From contig NZ_JH636435.1 in assembly GCF_000255655.1 (NCBI RefSeq), positions 1,607,770 through 1,671,769 on the forward strand: a DNA stretch of 64,000 bases, read 5' to 3'. The number at the start of each line of letters is the position of its first letter. Within the stretch, counting starts at the first letter, position 1. This stretch comes from Schlesneria paludicola DSM 18645 (lineage in GTDB: Bacteria > Planctomycetota > Planctomycetia > Planctomycetales > Planctomycetaceae). This document shows, piece by piece, positions 36,010 through 45,751 of this stretch. The notes below the pieces were generated by a model, which made no database searches, had not been told where the DNA came from, and saw only the letters and a program-made list of their open reading frames with translations. Both the position numbers and the translations under genes were made by a program.

Positions 36010-38244
36010 TCAGTCCACGAATGAGAACTCGGGCGTATTGAGCAGCGCCCAGAACAGATCTTCAACCGCTTTGCGTCGTTCGGCCGCCGCCGCGGGCAAG
36101 TATTCCACGGCCGCTCGACGTTCCTCGTCACGAGGAAGTCGGCTGTAGGCCCACAAGTAGGCTTCGTCCACAATCGCCTCATTCGTCCAATCGCTGGCCG
36201 CCAGCTTGGCCGGACGCGAGGTATCAAGCACAATTTTCTTGTTGAGCAGTGGCGAGTTCATCAAGTGCAGGGCCTGCGGCGTCGTCGTTTCAGTGGAACG
36301 CTCACAGGGTGGGTCCTGGTTCAAGTCAGGCCGACCGAACGTGTCGAGGAACAGCGATGTTGAACGGAACGTCCACATCTGCATCGCACGCGAACCCGGC
36401 GGCGTCGCGGCGAATTCTTCTTCCGATTCCAGCACGTCGTTCACCGCGTCCAACAGAATTTCGGCGCGCATTCGCCGACGGTAGTAACGCGAGAAGTTTT
36501 TCACGTCGGAAATATTGCGATCGTTCGGGACCGAGCTGAGTCGGAACACATGCGTCGTCATGATCGAACGGATCAACTTCTTGATGTCGTAACCATTCTG
36601 ACGGAATTCGTTCGCCAGATGATCGAGCAGAATTTCGTTCGTGGCGGGGTTAGTCGCGCGGATATCGTCGACGGGATCAACCAGACCCTGTCCCATGATT
36701 TCCGCCCAGACGCGATTCGCCATGACACGCGGGAAGTAGTGGTTTGACGAGTCGGTCATCCAGGCGACGAGTGCTTCGCGCGGGTCTTCATCGGGGCCGA
36801 ATGTCAGTGGAACTCCTGTCAATGTTTTCGGAGCCACCGGCTGACCGGTATGACCGTGAAGCAGCTGTCCGGAGCTTTTGGTGAAGATCATCTCTTCCCC
36901 GCCCGAGATGGGTGGCGACAGACCTTCGCCCTTATGGCCGATGCGCGAAAAGAATGAGGCAAATCCGAAGAAGTCGTCCTGGCTCCAGACTTCAAACGGG
37001 TGATGATGACATTTGGCGCATTCCAGTCGAACTCCCAGGAACAATTGGCTGACGGACGCGCCGATTTCGATAGGTTCCGGCCGATCGCGGAAGATCACCG
37101 TCGCGCCGTTCTTCCAGGTACTTCCCTGAGCGGTCAAAAGTTCGCGAACGAACTGATCGTATGGCATGTTCTTGCGGAATGCATCCCGCAGCCACGCGTC
37201 GAGATTCCAGACCGATTTGATCCCTGCGCGGTAAGGATTGGGACGAAGCAGATCGGCCCATTTGTTCGCCCAGAAATCGGCATACTCGGGTCGGTCGAGC
37301 AGTCCGTCAACGAGTGCCTCACGCTTATTGGGCGATTGGTCCGCCAGATAGGCCCGCGTTTCGTCGGGCGTCGGCAATCGTCCGATGGCTCGCACGAAAG
37401 CCCGACGATGGAACGTCGCATCGTTTGCTGGGGGCGACGGGGTCATTCCCAGAAGTTTCAGCTTTTGCCAGACCAGATCGTCGATCGCACTGAGACGCGG
37501 TAATTGTTGGTAGTCGGCATCGGGAACGTTTCCAGGCAGAGGGATCGTCACCGTGCAGACGGCAATATGGTTCATGTAGCGGGCCATGATCGCAGCTTCA
37601 CCGGGAACTGGACCGGCTTGCACGATCCCATCACCCGCTGGGGCAATCGCGGCGATCGTGCGGTCATTCGATTGAAAGGCCGCTCCATCCGTCACATCGC
37701 GGCGATGTCCATCGGAATATTCCGCGATCACTCGCAGCGGGAACTGCTGCTGTGGCGCCAGACTCTGACTGGCGGGCTCGGCGATGACTCGAACCAATTT
37801 CGGAGCGTCCGCCGGAGTGCGCGGGGCTCCGTCATGAATCCACGCTCGAATCTGTTCGTAGGGCGGGCTGCCAATCTCAAACCGCTTTCCACCCCCGTGG
37901 GGAAGCTGGCCGACAGCCTTACGCAGAAGCAAGCTCTCTTCCGGTGCAGCGGCGAACACACGACGTCCGCGGGCTTCTCGAACGAGCGCCGCATAGTCAA
38001 AATCCGAATCAAATCCTAGCAGCGAAAGCGCAAACCCGTTCTGGCCACGGGATTTACCGTGACAAGGCCCCGCATTGCACCCCAGTCGCGTCAGCAGCGG
38101 CTGCACGTCGGATTCAAACGTCACTGCTTCGGTCGATTTCTCTGCAGCCCGAACGATTGCGGGCACGGCAGACAAACATCCGACAATCACGAGACTTCGG
38201 ATGACGTATGACGTTCGGGCGAAGGACATTTGCCAATGGCTCAT
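36010..38244 (-). CDS. DUF1549-DUF1553 (PSD1) protein with CX3CH motif, third cluster
   Basis: 744 residues. Signal peptide around 10-32, then CNAGPCHGK with a three-residue spacing as in the 21.8-24.0 kb copy, an Ig-like part, DUF1549 ending at ECAKCHHHPFEVWSQDDFF, and DUF1553 with RRMRAEILLDAVNDV. The translation from the ATG at 38244 has a normal signal peptide; the frame is open to 38328 but the extra N-terminus is Lys-rich and untypical. The two proteins with CX3CH share this architecture throughout. Confidence 0.92.
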   Translation of the reverse strand: MSHWQMSFARTSYVIRSLVIVGCLSAVPAIVRAAEKSTEAVTFESDVQPLLTRLGCNAGPCHGKSRGQNGFALSLLGFDSDFDYAALVREARGRRVFAAAPEESLLLRKAVGQLPHGGGKRFEIGSPPYEQIRAWIHDGAPRTPADAPKLVRVIAEPASQSLAPQQQFPLRVIAEYSDGHRRDVTDGAAFQSNDRTIAAIAPAGDGIVQAGPVPGEAAIMARYMNHIAVCTVTIPLPGNVPDADYQQLPRLSAIDDLVWQKLKLLGMTPSPPANDATFHRRAFVRAIGRLPTPDETRAYLADQSPNKREALVDGLLDRPEYADFWANKWADLLRPNPYRAGIKSVWNLDAWLRDAFRKNMPYDQFVRELLTAQGSTWKNGATVIFRDRPEPIEIGASVSQLFLGVRLECAKCHHHPFEVWSQDDFFGFASFFSRIGHKGEGLSPPISGGEEMIFTKSSGQLLHGHTGQPVAPKTLTGVPLTFGPDEDPREALVAWMTDSSNHYFPRVMANRVWAEIMGQGLVDPVDDIRATNPATNEILLDHLANEFRQNGYDIKKLIRSIMTTHVFRLSSVPNDRNISDVKNFSRYYRRRMRAEILLDAVNDVLESEEEFAATPPGSRAMQMWTFRSTSLFLDTFGRPDLNQDPPCERSTETTTPQALHLMNSPLLNKKIVLDTSRPAKLAASDWTNEAIVDEAYLWAYSRLPRDEERRAAVEYLPAAAAERRKAVEDLFWALLNTPEFSFVD

Positions 38245-38854
38245 CGAGTAAAACTCTGCAGGTGATCCAGCAGGCTCAGGGAGAGCCGCGCAGGCTGACT
38301 TTTTGTTTTTTTTATCAAAATCCATCAACTATAGCTTATCGGAATCCAAGCGTCACCGAAACAGATTTTAGCACAAACTCGGGTCGAATTCGGGTTTTCC
38401 AAGGGGCCCGACAACGTCCGTTGTCAGTGAAGATTTCACGACAAATCTTCACTTTCCCGAAGCGTCCGGACGATTCGGCACTCGAGATGCTACTTTCGTC
38501 GGCGACATTGACGAAATGACTCGTGCACAAACCCCATCTTCAATGATTCAATCGTCGTAATTGCACATCCGCAACGGACTCAACAACTACAACCGATCCA
38601 GTCATGAGTTGTGGTCAAAAGTTCGACAGATTGGAATCTGCCGACCGAACAAATGCTGGAAGCGTTGCGTCCGCAACAAAAAACGATGTCACTCTTACAA
38701 AAAACGCTTGCGTTGCTGCCTGGAAGACGAAGCTTTCAACAACTCAAACAGCACTCAAATTTGCTATTTCATATCAGTTTTCCATGATCCGATCGGCGAC
38801 AAACGTCTGCCTAAGATCGGAGGCTTGGAAATTTGAAGCCCGTAGGAAGCCTTC
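38245..38854. other. Divergent intergenic region with tandem hairpins
   Basis: 610 bases between the PSD1 operon (minus strand) and the amidohydrolase gene (plus strand). It contains two adjacent hairpins at 38410-38452. The stretch 38560-38850 has short open frames with no start signals or motifs, and composition that differs from the genes around, so I call no gene there. Confidence 0.6.
38410..38452. promoter_or_regulatory. Two adjacent perfect hairpins
   Basis: GACAAC-GTCC-GTTGTC (38410-38425) is followed one base later by GTGAAGATTT and AAATCTTCAC around a CACGAC loop (38427-38452). Stems of 6 and 10 bases are perfect. They lie 166-208 bases before the minus-strand PSD1 start, so a 5'-leader or an operator for the divergent genes is possible. 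Confidence 0.5.
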
Positions 38855-40033
38855 ATGTTTGACCTGTTGATTCGCGGTGGCCACCTGATTGATCCCGCGC
38901 AGAACCTGAATGAACCACGGAATATTGCAGTCAATGGTCGCCGTGTCGCGGCCGTCCTCGATCCATCAACGCCCGCTGCACCCGCGCGAGAAACGATCGA
39001 TGTCGCGGGGAAACTGGTCGTCCCCGGCCTGATCGACTTCCACGTGCATGTTTTTCCCGGCGTCAGCCATTTCGGAATCGAGACTGATCCGACATGCCTC
39101 TCTCGCGGCGTGACGACGGTGCTCGACTTTGGTACCGCGGGCGGACTGATTTTCGGGGGCTTCAGGCGGTATGTGATTGATGAGGTCCAAACGCGGGTGC
39201 TTGCGCTCCTGCATATCGCCGGTCAAGGTCTGATCGGAAGCGTCGGCGATCCACCGCTTCTCGGTGAACTGCATGACCTGCGATATTGCGATCTCGATAC
39301 CGTGAAACGTGTGGTCGAAGAACATGGTGATGTGATCAAGGGGATCAAGATTCGCTGTACGGCGAATCTGGCAGAGGGGGGACGTAACGAAGCAGAGGGA
39401 CTGGCCCGCGCCCGCAGAGCGGCCGACATGGTCGGACTACCGCTGGTGGTGCACAGCCCCGACTCGTCGCTGTCCATTCACCATGTACTGGATCAATTGA
39501 GACCGGGCGACGTCTTGACGCATTGCTTTCATGGAAAGCGTTGTGGACTGGTCGACTCTGAACGCAAATTGATTCCCGACATTCGCAAACATCTGGATGA
39601 CAAAGTGCTGCTGGACGTCGGACATGGGTTCTCGAGCTTCAACTTCCAGGTGGCTCGCAACCTGCTCCAGCAGAACGTGATCCCCGATTTCATCTCCAGC
39701 GACATCCATCATTACAATTTGGACGGCCCGGTCTTCGATCTTGTCACGACGATGGACAAGTTTTTGCACTTGGGAATGGACCTGGTCGAGGTCATCCGCC
39801 GCACAACGCAGTTGCCAGCCCGGTTTCTGGGTCGCGAAGACGATCTGGGAACCCTGCGTGTCGGTGCCGTGGCAGATATTACGGTTTTGGACCGGATGAG
39901 CGGATCGTTTCCGCTGATGGACGCCGAAGGGAACACAGAAATTGGGACTGAGCACCTGGAGCCGACGCACGTCTTCCGCGCTGGCTGTCCGCTTCGCGTG
40001 TTACCGCATCCGGTTTTCTGTCCTTCCAACTGA
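38855..40033 (+). CDS. Amidohydrolase/deacetylase family metallohydrolase
   Basis: 392 residues, amidohydrolase superfamily, of the dihydroorotase-like deacetylase type (often called the EF_0837 family). Metal ligands are DFHVHVF (HxH at about 61-63), a lysine candidate in KGIKIR, LVVHSPDS, THCFHG and the aspartate in SSDIHHY. This arrangement fits a binuclear zinc site. The start at 38855 gives the usual beginning (MFDLLIRGGHLIDP). Substrate is unknown; a deacetylase or lactonase reaction is likely from the family. Confidence 0.9.
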   Translation: MFDLLIRGGHLIDPAQNLNEPRNIAVNGRRVAAVLDPSTPAAPARETIDVAGKLVVPGLIDFHVHVFPGVSHFGIETDPTCLSRGVTTVLDFGTAGGLIFGGFRRYVIDEVQTRVLALLHIAGQGLIGSVGDPPLLGELHDLRYCDLDTVKRVVEEHGDVIKGIKIRCTANLAEGGRNEAEGLARARRAADMVGLPLVVHSPDSSLSIHHVLDQLRPGDVLTHCFHGKRCGLVDSERKLIPDIRKHLDDKVLLDVGHGFSSFNFQVARNLLQQNVIPDFISSDIHHYNLDGPVFDLVTTMDKFLHLGMDLVEVIRRTTQLPARFLGREDDLGTLRVGAVADITVLDRMSGSFPLMDAEGNTEIGTEHLEPTHVFRAGCPLRVLPHPVFCPSN

Positions 40034-40069
40034 AGGACGGGCGCGGAACCGAATCTGCAACAGACAATG

Positions 40070-40858
40070 TCAGTCGACCGGTTCTGGTTTGGGGTCGGGA
40101 TACGTCATCTCATTGCGAACGACGTTCACACCCGGCTCCATACGAGCCATATCCTCCGCCAGCTTTGCGTCATGCCGAGAGGCAGCTTGTCCACGCAGCA
40201 CCAATTCGCCCGTGGGTTCGACCGTCATATTAACGTCCGTGAGCGACGACATCTTTCGAAGTCGGACTTCCAGCTTGGTCGAAACCGCAGCCAACTGTGG
40301 CTTAGAGTACGTAAATCCAACCATTTGTCGAGGACGAACCGGAGGCAACTGCGACGCCTGGCCACCGCCATTCTGGCCGCCGTTCATCTGGTTTCCCTGA
40401 TTGTTCGGATTGTTGTTATTTCGATTGCCATTGCCGCCAGCGCGACGATTGCCGTTGTTCTGGTTTCCCTGCAATCCTTGGCCCTGGCCCTGGATATTGC
40501 GACCCAAAAACTGATTTGTATTGGTATTTCGGCCGAGGAAATTCTGGCCCTGTTGCTGACCGTTCATTGCACCCTGGGTACCGGTCTGACCGAATCCGCC
40601 GGCCCCACCGAGACCGTTGGTGGTGCCACCAAGTCCACCACCAAGTCCGCCCCCGGCACCTCCACGACCGGACGTGCCGCCAAGCCCGCCCGAACCGATG
40701 CCACCCAGTCCACCAGTTCCCCCAAAACCACCTGTGCCACCGGAACCGCCAAATCCGCTTTGGTTGCCAGTACCCCCCCCGCCAAACTGGGCGATCGCAG
40801 AAACCGGGAACCCGGCACTGATCGAGATCAGAGCGGCATAGAGAGCAATTTGTCGCAT
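40070..40858 (-). CDS. Gly/Asn/Gln-rich exported protein with BON-like C-terminus
   Basis: 262 residues. A signal peptide (ALYAALISISAGFPVSAIA) is followed by about 140 residues made almost only of Gly, Asn, Gln, Thr and Ser with repeats of the FGGxGG type. The last 95 residues look like a BON-type alpha/beta fold (SSLTDVNMTVEPTGELVLRG), which in other proteins contacts membranes or polymers. A typical planctomycete surface-protein pattern. On the opposite strand this gives long Pro-rich frames that are not genes. Confidence 0.75.
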   Translation of the reverse strand: MRQIALYAALISISAGFPVSAIAQFGGGGTGNQSGFGGSGGTGGFGGTGGLGGIGSGGLGGTSGRGGAGGGLGGGLGGTTNGLGGAGGFGQTGTQGAMNGQQQGQNFLGRNTNTNQFLGRNIQGQGQGLQGNQNNGNRRAGGNGNRNNNNPNNQGNQMNGGQNGGGQASQLPPVRPRQMVGFTYSKPQLAAVSTKLEVRLRKMSSLTDVNMTVEPTGELVLRGQAASRHDAKLAEDMARMEPGVNVVRNEMTYPDPKPEPVD

Positions 40859-41108
40859 GACACGATTTCCCTCGGCTCAACCTGACAGGTGTCGCAGCCG
40901 ACATGCGGCACGATTCACTCTGCAGACAAAATCTTCTCGACAATATTCGTTGCCGTCAACCAGTTGTTTTCGCCTGATCGGGAATTCAGGTTGCGTCGAT
41001 CGCGCTGGAGTTCACCTTTGCGCCACGGCCTGCATTTTCTATGCTCTGCGCGGCAGAATTTGCCGGTTTTTGTAATTCTGCGAAAACTCCGGCTAACGCA
41101 CGATTCAG

Positions 41109-42767
41109 ATGAGGCCAAGCATGCCAGGGAGGGCACGACAGTTAGGGTTTGTCTTTGCGCTGCTCGCGTGCGCGCTGACAACCTTTGGCTGCCTGTCCAC
41201 TCCCCAACTGCAGAACTACGGAAACCCGGTTGTTCTGCCAGCGGACTATTCCTCACTTCCGTCCGACGCTGTCCCGACTCCCGTCGCTTCGTCACAGCCG
41301 GCGTTCGGACCTGATTTGGACGGAAATTCGACGCTGCTGACCGGTTCAACGACGATCATCAACACGAGCCCGGTCTCCGATCCCAATGCCGTCACGAGCA
41401 CTGCCCGCAGTTCGTCGAACGTTCCGGACCTGACTCATATTTACCGCCGGACCGCGCAATCCGACGACCGCGATCGAAACCCGGTCATCGTCATTCCAGG
41501 AGTTTTGGGCTCACGCCTGGTTGACCAGCGATCGGGACAAGTGGTCTGGGGTCAATTCGGAGGAGACAGCATCGATCCGCACACTCCCTGGGGTGCCCGC
41601 ATGATCGCACTCCCGATGAGTCAGGGGCAGCCGTTGAGCGCCCTGACGGATGCCGTCAAAGCGGTGGGAACCTTGGATGCGCTTGACGTTCGCCTGTTGG
41701 GAATTCCGTTTCAGATCAATGCCTACCGCGATCTGCTGAATGCGCTGGGAATCGGCGGCTATCGCGACGCCCAGACCAATCTGGCCAACATCGACTACGG
41801 CAACCAAAGTTACAATTCCTTTCAGTTCGCCTACGACTGGCGTCGTGACAATGTGGAAAACGCACGTCGGTTACATCAGTTCATTCTCGACAAGAAGGCT
41901 TACGTCGAATCGGAACGCCGCAAACGCTATGGTGACGACTTCGAACCGGTTCGGTTTGATATCGTCGCGCATTCCATGGGGGGCCTGATCGCTCGCTATT
42001 ACCTTCAATATGGCGACGCCGACCTGTCAGCGGATCAATCCGCCGCCCCCTTGACCTGGGCCGGTGCGGAACATGTCGCCCGACTGATCATGATCGGCAC
42101 CCCGAATGCAGGATCGGTCGATACCATCGCCAATCTGATCCAGGGCGAAACGCTGTCTCGATTCCTACCCCGCTACGAGGCGGCGATTCTGGGAACGATG
42201 CCCGCTCTGTACCAGTTGCTTCCCCGCAGTCGGCAGAACCCGGTCGTCGCCGAGGGGGACCGGCGAGGAGTCGATATCATGGACCCGCGCGTCTGGGGCC
42301 AGTTTCGCTGGGGGTTACTTGATCCCCGGCAACAACACATCGTCCGAGAACTGCTGCCGGAAGTGTCCGATCCTCAAGAGCGTCAGCAGATCGTGTACGA
42401 CCATTTGAGCAAATGCCTCGCTCGCGCCCGTGCCTTTCACGCAGCGATGGACGCCCCTGCCAAGCCACCAGAGGGGACCACCATTCACCTGATCGCCGGC
42501 GACGCGCATCCCACGATCACGCAGTACCGCGTGGACAATCGTGGCACGTTGACGATGACGGCCATGCAACCCGGTGACGGCAAAGTGAGTCGCCCGAGTG
42601 CCCTGATGGACGAACGCTATTCCACCGGTACAAAATGGACACCGCGACTGGTCACACCGATCAAATGGACCAGTGTGAACTTTCTGTTCGCCGACCACCT
42701 GGGGCTGACGAGCGATCCCGGGTTCACCGACAACGTGCTCTTCCTGCTGCTAGAGTCACCGCGGTAG
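41109..42767 (+). CDS. LCAT-type lipoprotein acyltransferase/lipase
   Basis: 552 residues. A lipoprotein signal (ACALTTFGC, lipobox cysteine Cys28) anchors the protein to a membrane. After a variable linker the alpha/beta-hydrolase core starts at VIVIPGVLGSRL, the oxyanion-hole region of lecithin:cholesterol acyltransferase relatives. The nucleophile is Ser289 in AHSMGGLIARYY. LCAT-like enzymes transfer or hydrolyse acyl chains of lipids; the exact substrate is unknown. A monocistronic gene converging on nadA. Confidence 0.85.
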   Translation: MRPSMPGRARQLGFVFALLACALTTFGCLSTPQLQNYGNPVVLPADYSSLPSDAVPTPVASSQPAFGPDLDGNSTLLTGSTTIINTSPVSDPNAVTSTARSSSNVPDLTHIYRRTAQSDDRDRNPVIVIPGVLGSRLVDQRSGQVVWGQFGGDSIDPHTPWGARMIALPMSQGQPLSALTDAVKAVGTLDALDVRLLGIPFQINAYRDLLNALGIGGYRDAQTNLANIDYGNQSYNSFQFAYDWRRDNVENARRLHQFILDKKAYVESERRKRYGDDFEPVRFDIVAHSMGGLIARYYLQYGDADLSADQSAAPLTWAGAEHVARLIMIGTPNAGSVDTIANLIQGETLSRFLPRYEAAILGTMPALYQLLPRSRQNPVVAEGDRRGVDIMDPRVWGQFRWGLLDPRQQHIVRELLPEVSDPQERQQIVYDHLSKCLARARAFHAAMDAPAKPPEGTTIHLIAGDAHPTITQYRVDNRGTLTMTAMQPGDGKVSRPSALMDERYSTGTKWTPRLVTPIKWTSVNFLFADHLGLTSDPGFTDNVLFLLLESPR

Positions 42768-42824
42768 TCCGCAAGACTCATCCAACGACGATTCTCCACG
42801 GTGAAGTAAGATCTTCGGCTTGAT

Positions 42825-43820
42825 TCAATCCAGCAGACTGCGTCGCAGCACTTCCTGAGCCTGCGAGAAATACGGCTGCCACTCAATTTCCGGACGCTGA
42901 AACTTCAAACAGTCTCGCACCTTCTGCAGTGTATTTCGGGCCATGTGCGGACAGCGATTGCAGGCACAGGTTTCGCCGGTTGAGGTCATGATCCCAGGGA
43001 CTGGAATGTACTCATGCTGCGGTGCCAGCTTCTTCAGGGGGTGGATCATGTTGGCTTCGGTAGCGACCAGGAACGTCTTGGGCTCGGAGAGCGACGAGAC
43101 GTACTTCCGCATTTTTTCAGTGCCGCCGATCATGTCAGCCACTTCCAGAATATTGGCGGGACATTCGGGATGCGCCAGCACGATCGAGCCGGGGTTATTC
43201 CGTTTGGCGCGCAGCAGATCCTGCACGCTGAACACTTCGTGCACCATGCAGGAACCCGGCCACAGAATCATCGGGCGGCCCGTGACGTTGCTCAGATAGC
43301 GTCCCAGATGTTGATCGGGGACGAACAGGATTTCTTTGTCGGCGGGAACACGATCGATGATCTCGCGTGCATTGCCGCTCGTCACAATCCAGTCACACAG
43401 CGATTTCACGGCGGCGGTCGTATTAATGTAAGCGACTGTCTGGAAATCGTGACCCTGGGCCCGTAGATCGGCCTGGAACGCCGCCAGCTTGTCTGCCGGG
43501 CAACTCTCTGCCAGTGAACACCCCGCCAGCAGGTCGGGCATCAACACGCGTTTTTCGGGGCTGAGAATCTTGGCAGATTCACCCATGAAGTGGACGCCGC
43601 AAAAGACGATCGTCGAGCTTTTGACGCGTGTCGCGTCGCGAGCCAGCTTCAGGCTATCGCCCGTAAAATCGGCAATGTCCTGCAAATCTCCGTCGACGTA
43701 AAAGTGGGCCAGAATCGACGCGTCGCGTTCTTTCTTCAGGTAATCGATCTCGTCCATGACTTCCAAGGGATCTTCATAGACTTCGACGGGAGCAGATGAG
43801 TTGATGACGGGGAGTTCCAT
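42825..43820 (-). CDS. nadA: Quinolinate synthase A
   Basis: 331 residues. NadA condenses iminoaspartate with dihydroxyacetone phosphate to quinolinate, the first step leading to NAD's pyridine ring. Landmarks are [52 protein letters not shown] and [10 protein letters not shown]; the three conserved cysteines hold a 4Fe-4S cluster. The start at 43820 has an AGGA box about six bases upstream. nadB and nadC are not in the window. The gene follows MiaB on the same strand at some distance. Confidence 0.95.
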   Translation of the reverse strand: MELPVINSSAPVEVYEDPLEVMDEIDYLKKERDASILAHFYVDGDLQDIADFTGDSLKLARDATRVKSSTIVFCGVHFMGESAKILSPEKRVLMPDLLAGCSLAESCPADKLAAFQADLRAQGHDFQTVAYINTTAAVKSLCDWIVTSGNAREIIDRVPADKEILFVPDQHLGRYLSNVTGRPMILWPGSCMVHEVFSVQDLLRAKRNNPGSIVLAHPECPANILEVADMIGGTEKMRKYVSSLSEPKTFLVATEANMIHPLKKLAPQHEYIPVPGIMTSTGETCACNRCPHMARNTLQKVRDCLKFQRPEIEWQPYFSQAQEVLRRSLLD

Positions 43821-44084
43821 CGAATTTCCTGCCAATTCTTCAATAAATCGTGGCGAATACTCTGAAGCGAATTCTGCGAAGCGAATTCAGTGGTCACGGA
43901 ACGGGCACCTGGCTTGCGATTGTCTCAGTTGACCCGCCGATCAGTCTTCGGCAGTTGGACGCACAAACACGGACCCCGGTTCACCAATTCTATACAGGCG
44001 GCAAAGCCCCGTTCCTGCCAAACGTTCGAAACGAAAGAATGGATCAAATCGGCAGTCTGGCACATTCTACAGGGCGCGCACAAC

Positions 44085-45536
44085 TCAGACCAAGATCGGC
44101 AGGAGTGGTGACGAACCATGCTGAACCTGATGTGTAACGATCGAGCCGATCAACGTGGTGGGAGTGCAATCTTCGACGGAAATCGTGGTCAGCGAACCGG
44201 CCAGGCGTGGGTTTCCATTGAAGACAACGATTCGGTCGCAGGTCGTGCGGCCGGTCAGTTGCACAGGGCCCGCATCGGTCGAGGCGTCACCGCGTTTGAC
44301 TTCCGACTTGCTTAGTCCCTCGACCAGTACTTCGACGCGGCGGCCGATGAACGCCGCATTGTCTTCGGCACTGATCTGATTTTGCAGGGTCAGCATCTCG
44401 TTATTTCGGCGTTTCTTGACATCTTCTGGAATGTCGTCGACCAGCAGGTCGTTGGCCTTCGTGCCCGGTCGAGGACTGTATTTGAAAATGAAGCTATTCT
44501 TGAACCGGCATTCACGGATCAGATCAAGGCTCTTCTGATGAGCCTCTTCGGTCTCACCGCAGAAGCCAACGATGAAGTCGCTCGACACAGCCGCGTTCGG
44601 AAGCGTGTTGCGAATGCGGCCAAACATCTCACGATAGTCTTCGATCGTATAGCCGCGTTTCATCCGCTTCAGCACGTCGTTACACCCGGATTGGGCGGGA
44701 ACGTGCAGATACTGGGCACACTTTGGCAAATCGCGAACCGCTTGCAGCAGATCGTCGGTCATATCTTTGGGGAAGTTGGTGACGAACTTCAGCCGTAGGA
44801 TGCCGTCGACATCGTGAATGTATTCCAGCAGGTCTGACAACCGATAAAGCTTGCCGTCCTGGGTGACCTTGTAGCTGTTGACGGTCTGGCCCAGCAGCGT
44901 GACTTCCTTGACGCCTTGATCGGCGAGAATCTGAACTTCTCGGCGAATATCTTTGGGTGGGCGACTTTGCTCGGGACCACGGGTCATCGGCACCACGCAG
45001 TACGTGCAGAACTTATCACAACCGATCATGATGCGCACGAAGGCCTGATAGGGCGATGGACGCATCTCGGGTTCACGTAGCGGGTCGTAGCTTTGAAAGC
45101 TATCGCTGACTTCGGCGCGGGTGCCTTCTTTGCGATCAAGGCTGATTGCCAGCGACCGCTCGCGATGTTCACGAGCGGCACCAATCAGGCGGGGAACTTC
45201 CGCCAGTTGCCCCGTCCCGACGACCATGTCGACATGTGGCGCGCGTTGAAAGATCAGTTCCTGATCCTTTTGAGCCATGCAGCCCAGCACGCCGATCACC
45301 TGATTGGGGCGTGACAGCTTGCTGTACTTGAGTCGTCCCAGCGCGGAATAAATCTTGTGTTCCGCGTGCTCGCGAACGCTGCAGGTGTTGAACAGGACGG
45401 TGTCAGCCTCTTGCACGTCGTCGGTCAGGCTGTAGCCCTCTTTCCGCAACGCGCCGACAACCAGCTCGCTGTCGAGCATGTTCATCTGGCAGCCAACTGT
45501 CTCGATAAAGAGTTTGCCGTTATGTGGAACCGTCAT
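44085..45536 (-). CDS. miaB: tRNA-2-methylthio-N6-dimethylallyladenosine synthase MiaB
   Basis: 483 residues, radical-SAM methylthiotransferase that adds a methylthio group to i6A37 of tRNAs. The N-terminal domain has the three cysteines of the auxiliary cluster (Cys16, Cys52, Cys86), the radical SAM motif is GCDKFCTYC (Cys173, Cys177, Cys180), and a TRAM domain ends the protein. It is one of the most secure calls here. EF-P, encoded upstream on the same strand (45.8-46.3 kb), is another translation factor, though the hairpin between them suggests separate transcripts. Confidence 0.96.
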   Translation of the reverse strand: MTVPHNGKLFIETVGCQMNMLDSELVVGALRKEGYSLTDDVQEADTVLFNTCSVREHAEHKIYSALGRLKYSKLSRPNQVIGVLGCMAQKDQELIFQRAPHVDMVVGTGQLAEVPRLIGAAREHRERSLAISLDRKEGTRAEVSDSFQSYDPLREPEMRPSPYQAFVRIMIGCDKFCTYCVVPMTRGPEQSRPPKDIRREVQILADQGVKEVTLLGQTVNSYKVTQDGKLYRLSDLLEYIHDVDGILRLKFVTNFPKDMTDDLLQAVRDLPKCAQYLHVPAQSGCNDVLKRMKRGYTIEDYREMFGRIRNTLPNAAVSSDFIVGFCGETEEAHQKSLDLIRECRFKNSFIFKYSPRPGTKANDLLVDDIPEDVKKRRNNEMLTLQNQISAEDNAAFIGRRVEVLVEGLSKSEVKRGDASTDAGPVQLTGRTTCDRIVVFNGNPRLAGSLTTISVEDCTPTTLIGSIVTHQVQHGSSPLLPILV

Positions 45537-45662
45537 ACTTAGAACTTCGGTCTAAAAGGATCGAACTGCGACGCGGACACAGGATCGTTGTCTGGCCACG
45601 CCTTGATAGTAATGGTTCGAATCGTTTGTTCGAACGTCTGTTTTATTGAATTCACGCAGTGC

Positions 45663-45743
45663 TGATATCAGAGGAACAGGTACCTTGCATTCCTGCTGTT
45701 CTGGCATTTTCCAATCTGTGCCGAGCCAGTCCCCGTGATCTCA
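45663..45743. repeat. REP-like hairpin, copy R2 with longer loop
   Basis: Outer arms TGATATCA (45663-45670) and TGATCTCA (45736-45743) pair, next to the family core GGAACAGGTACCTTGC and GAGCCAGTCCCC. About 35 extra bases lie in the loop. It is nine bases beyond the EF-P stop codon, so it could serve as a 3'-end hairpin for that gene. Confidence 0.75.
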
Positions 45744-45751
45744 ACAGGTTG

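Noticed and set aside
34633-36024. Open plus-strand frame of 463 codons opposite a DUF1501 gene
   Set aside because: Same reason: complete overlap with a gene that has all family motifs; the antisense protein has none.
40516-40841. Pro-rich frames opposite the Gly-rich protein
   Set aside because: Proline on one strand is the complement of glycine codons on the other; no start signals or motifs.
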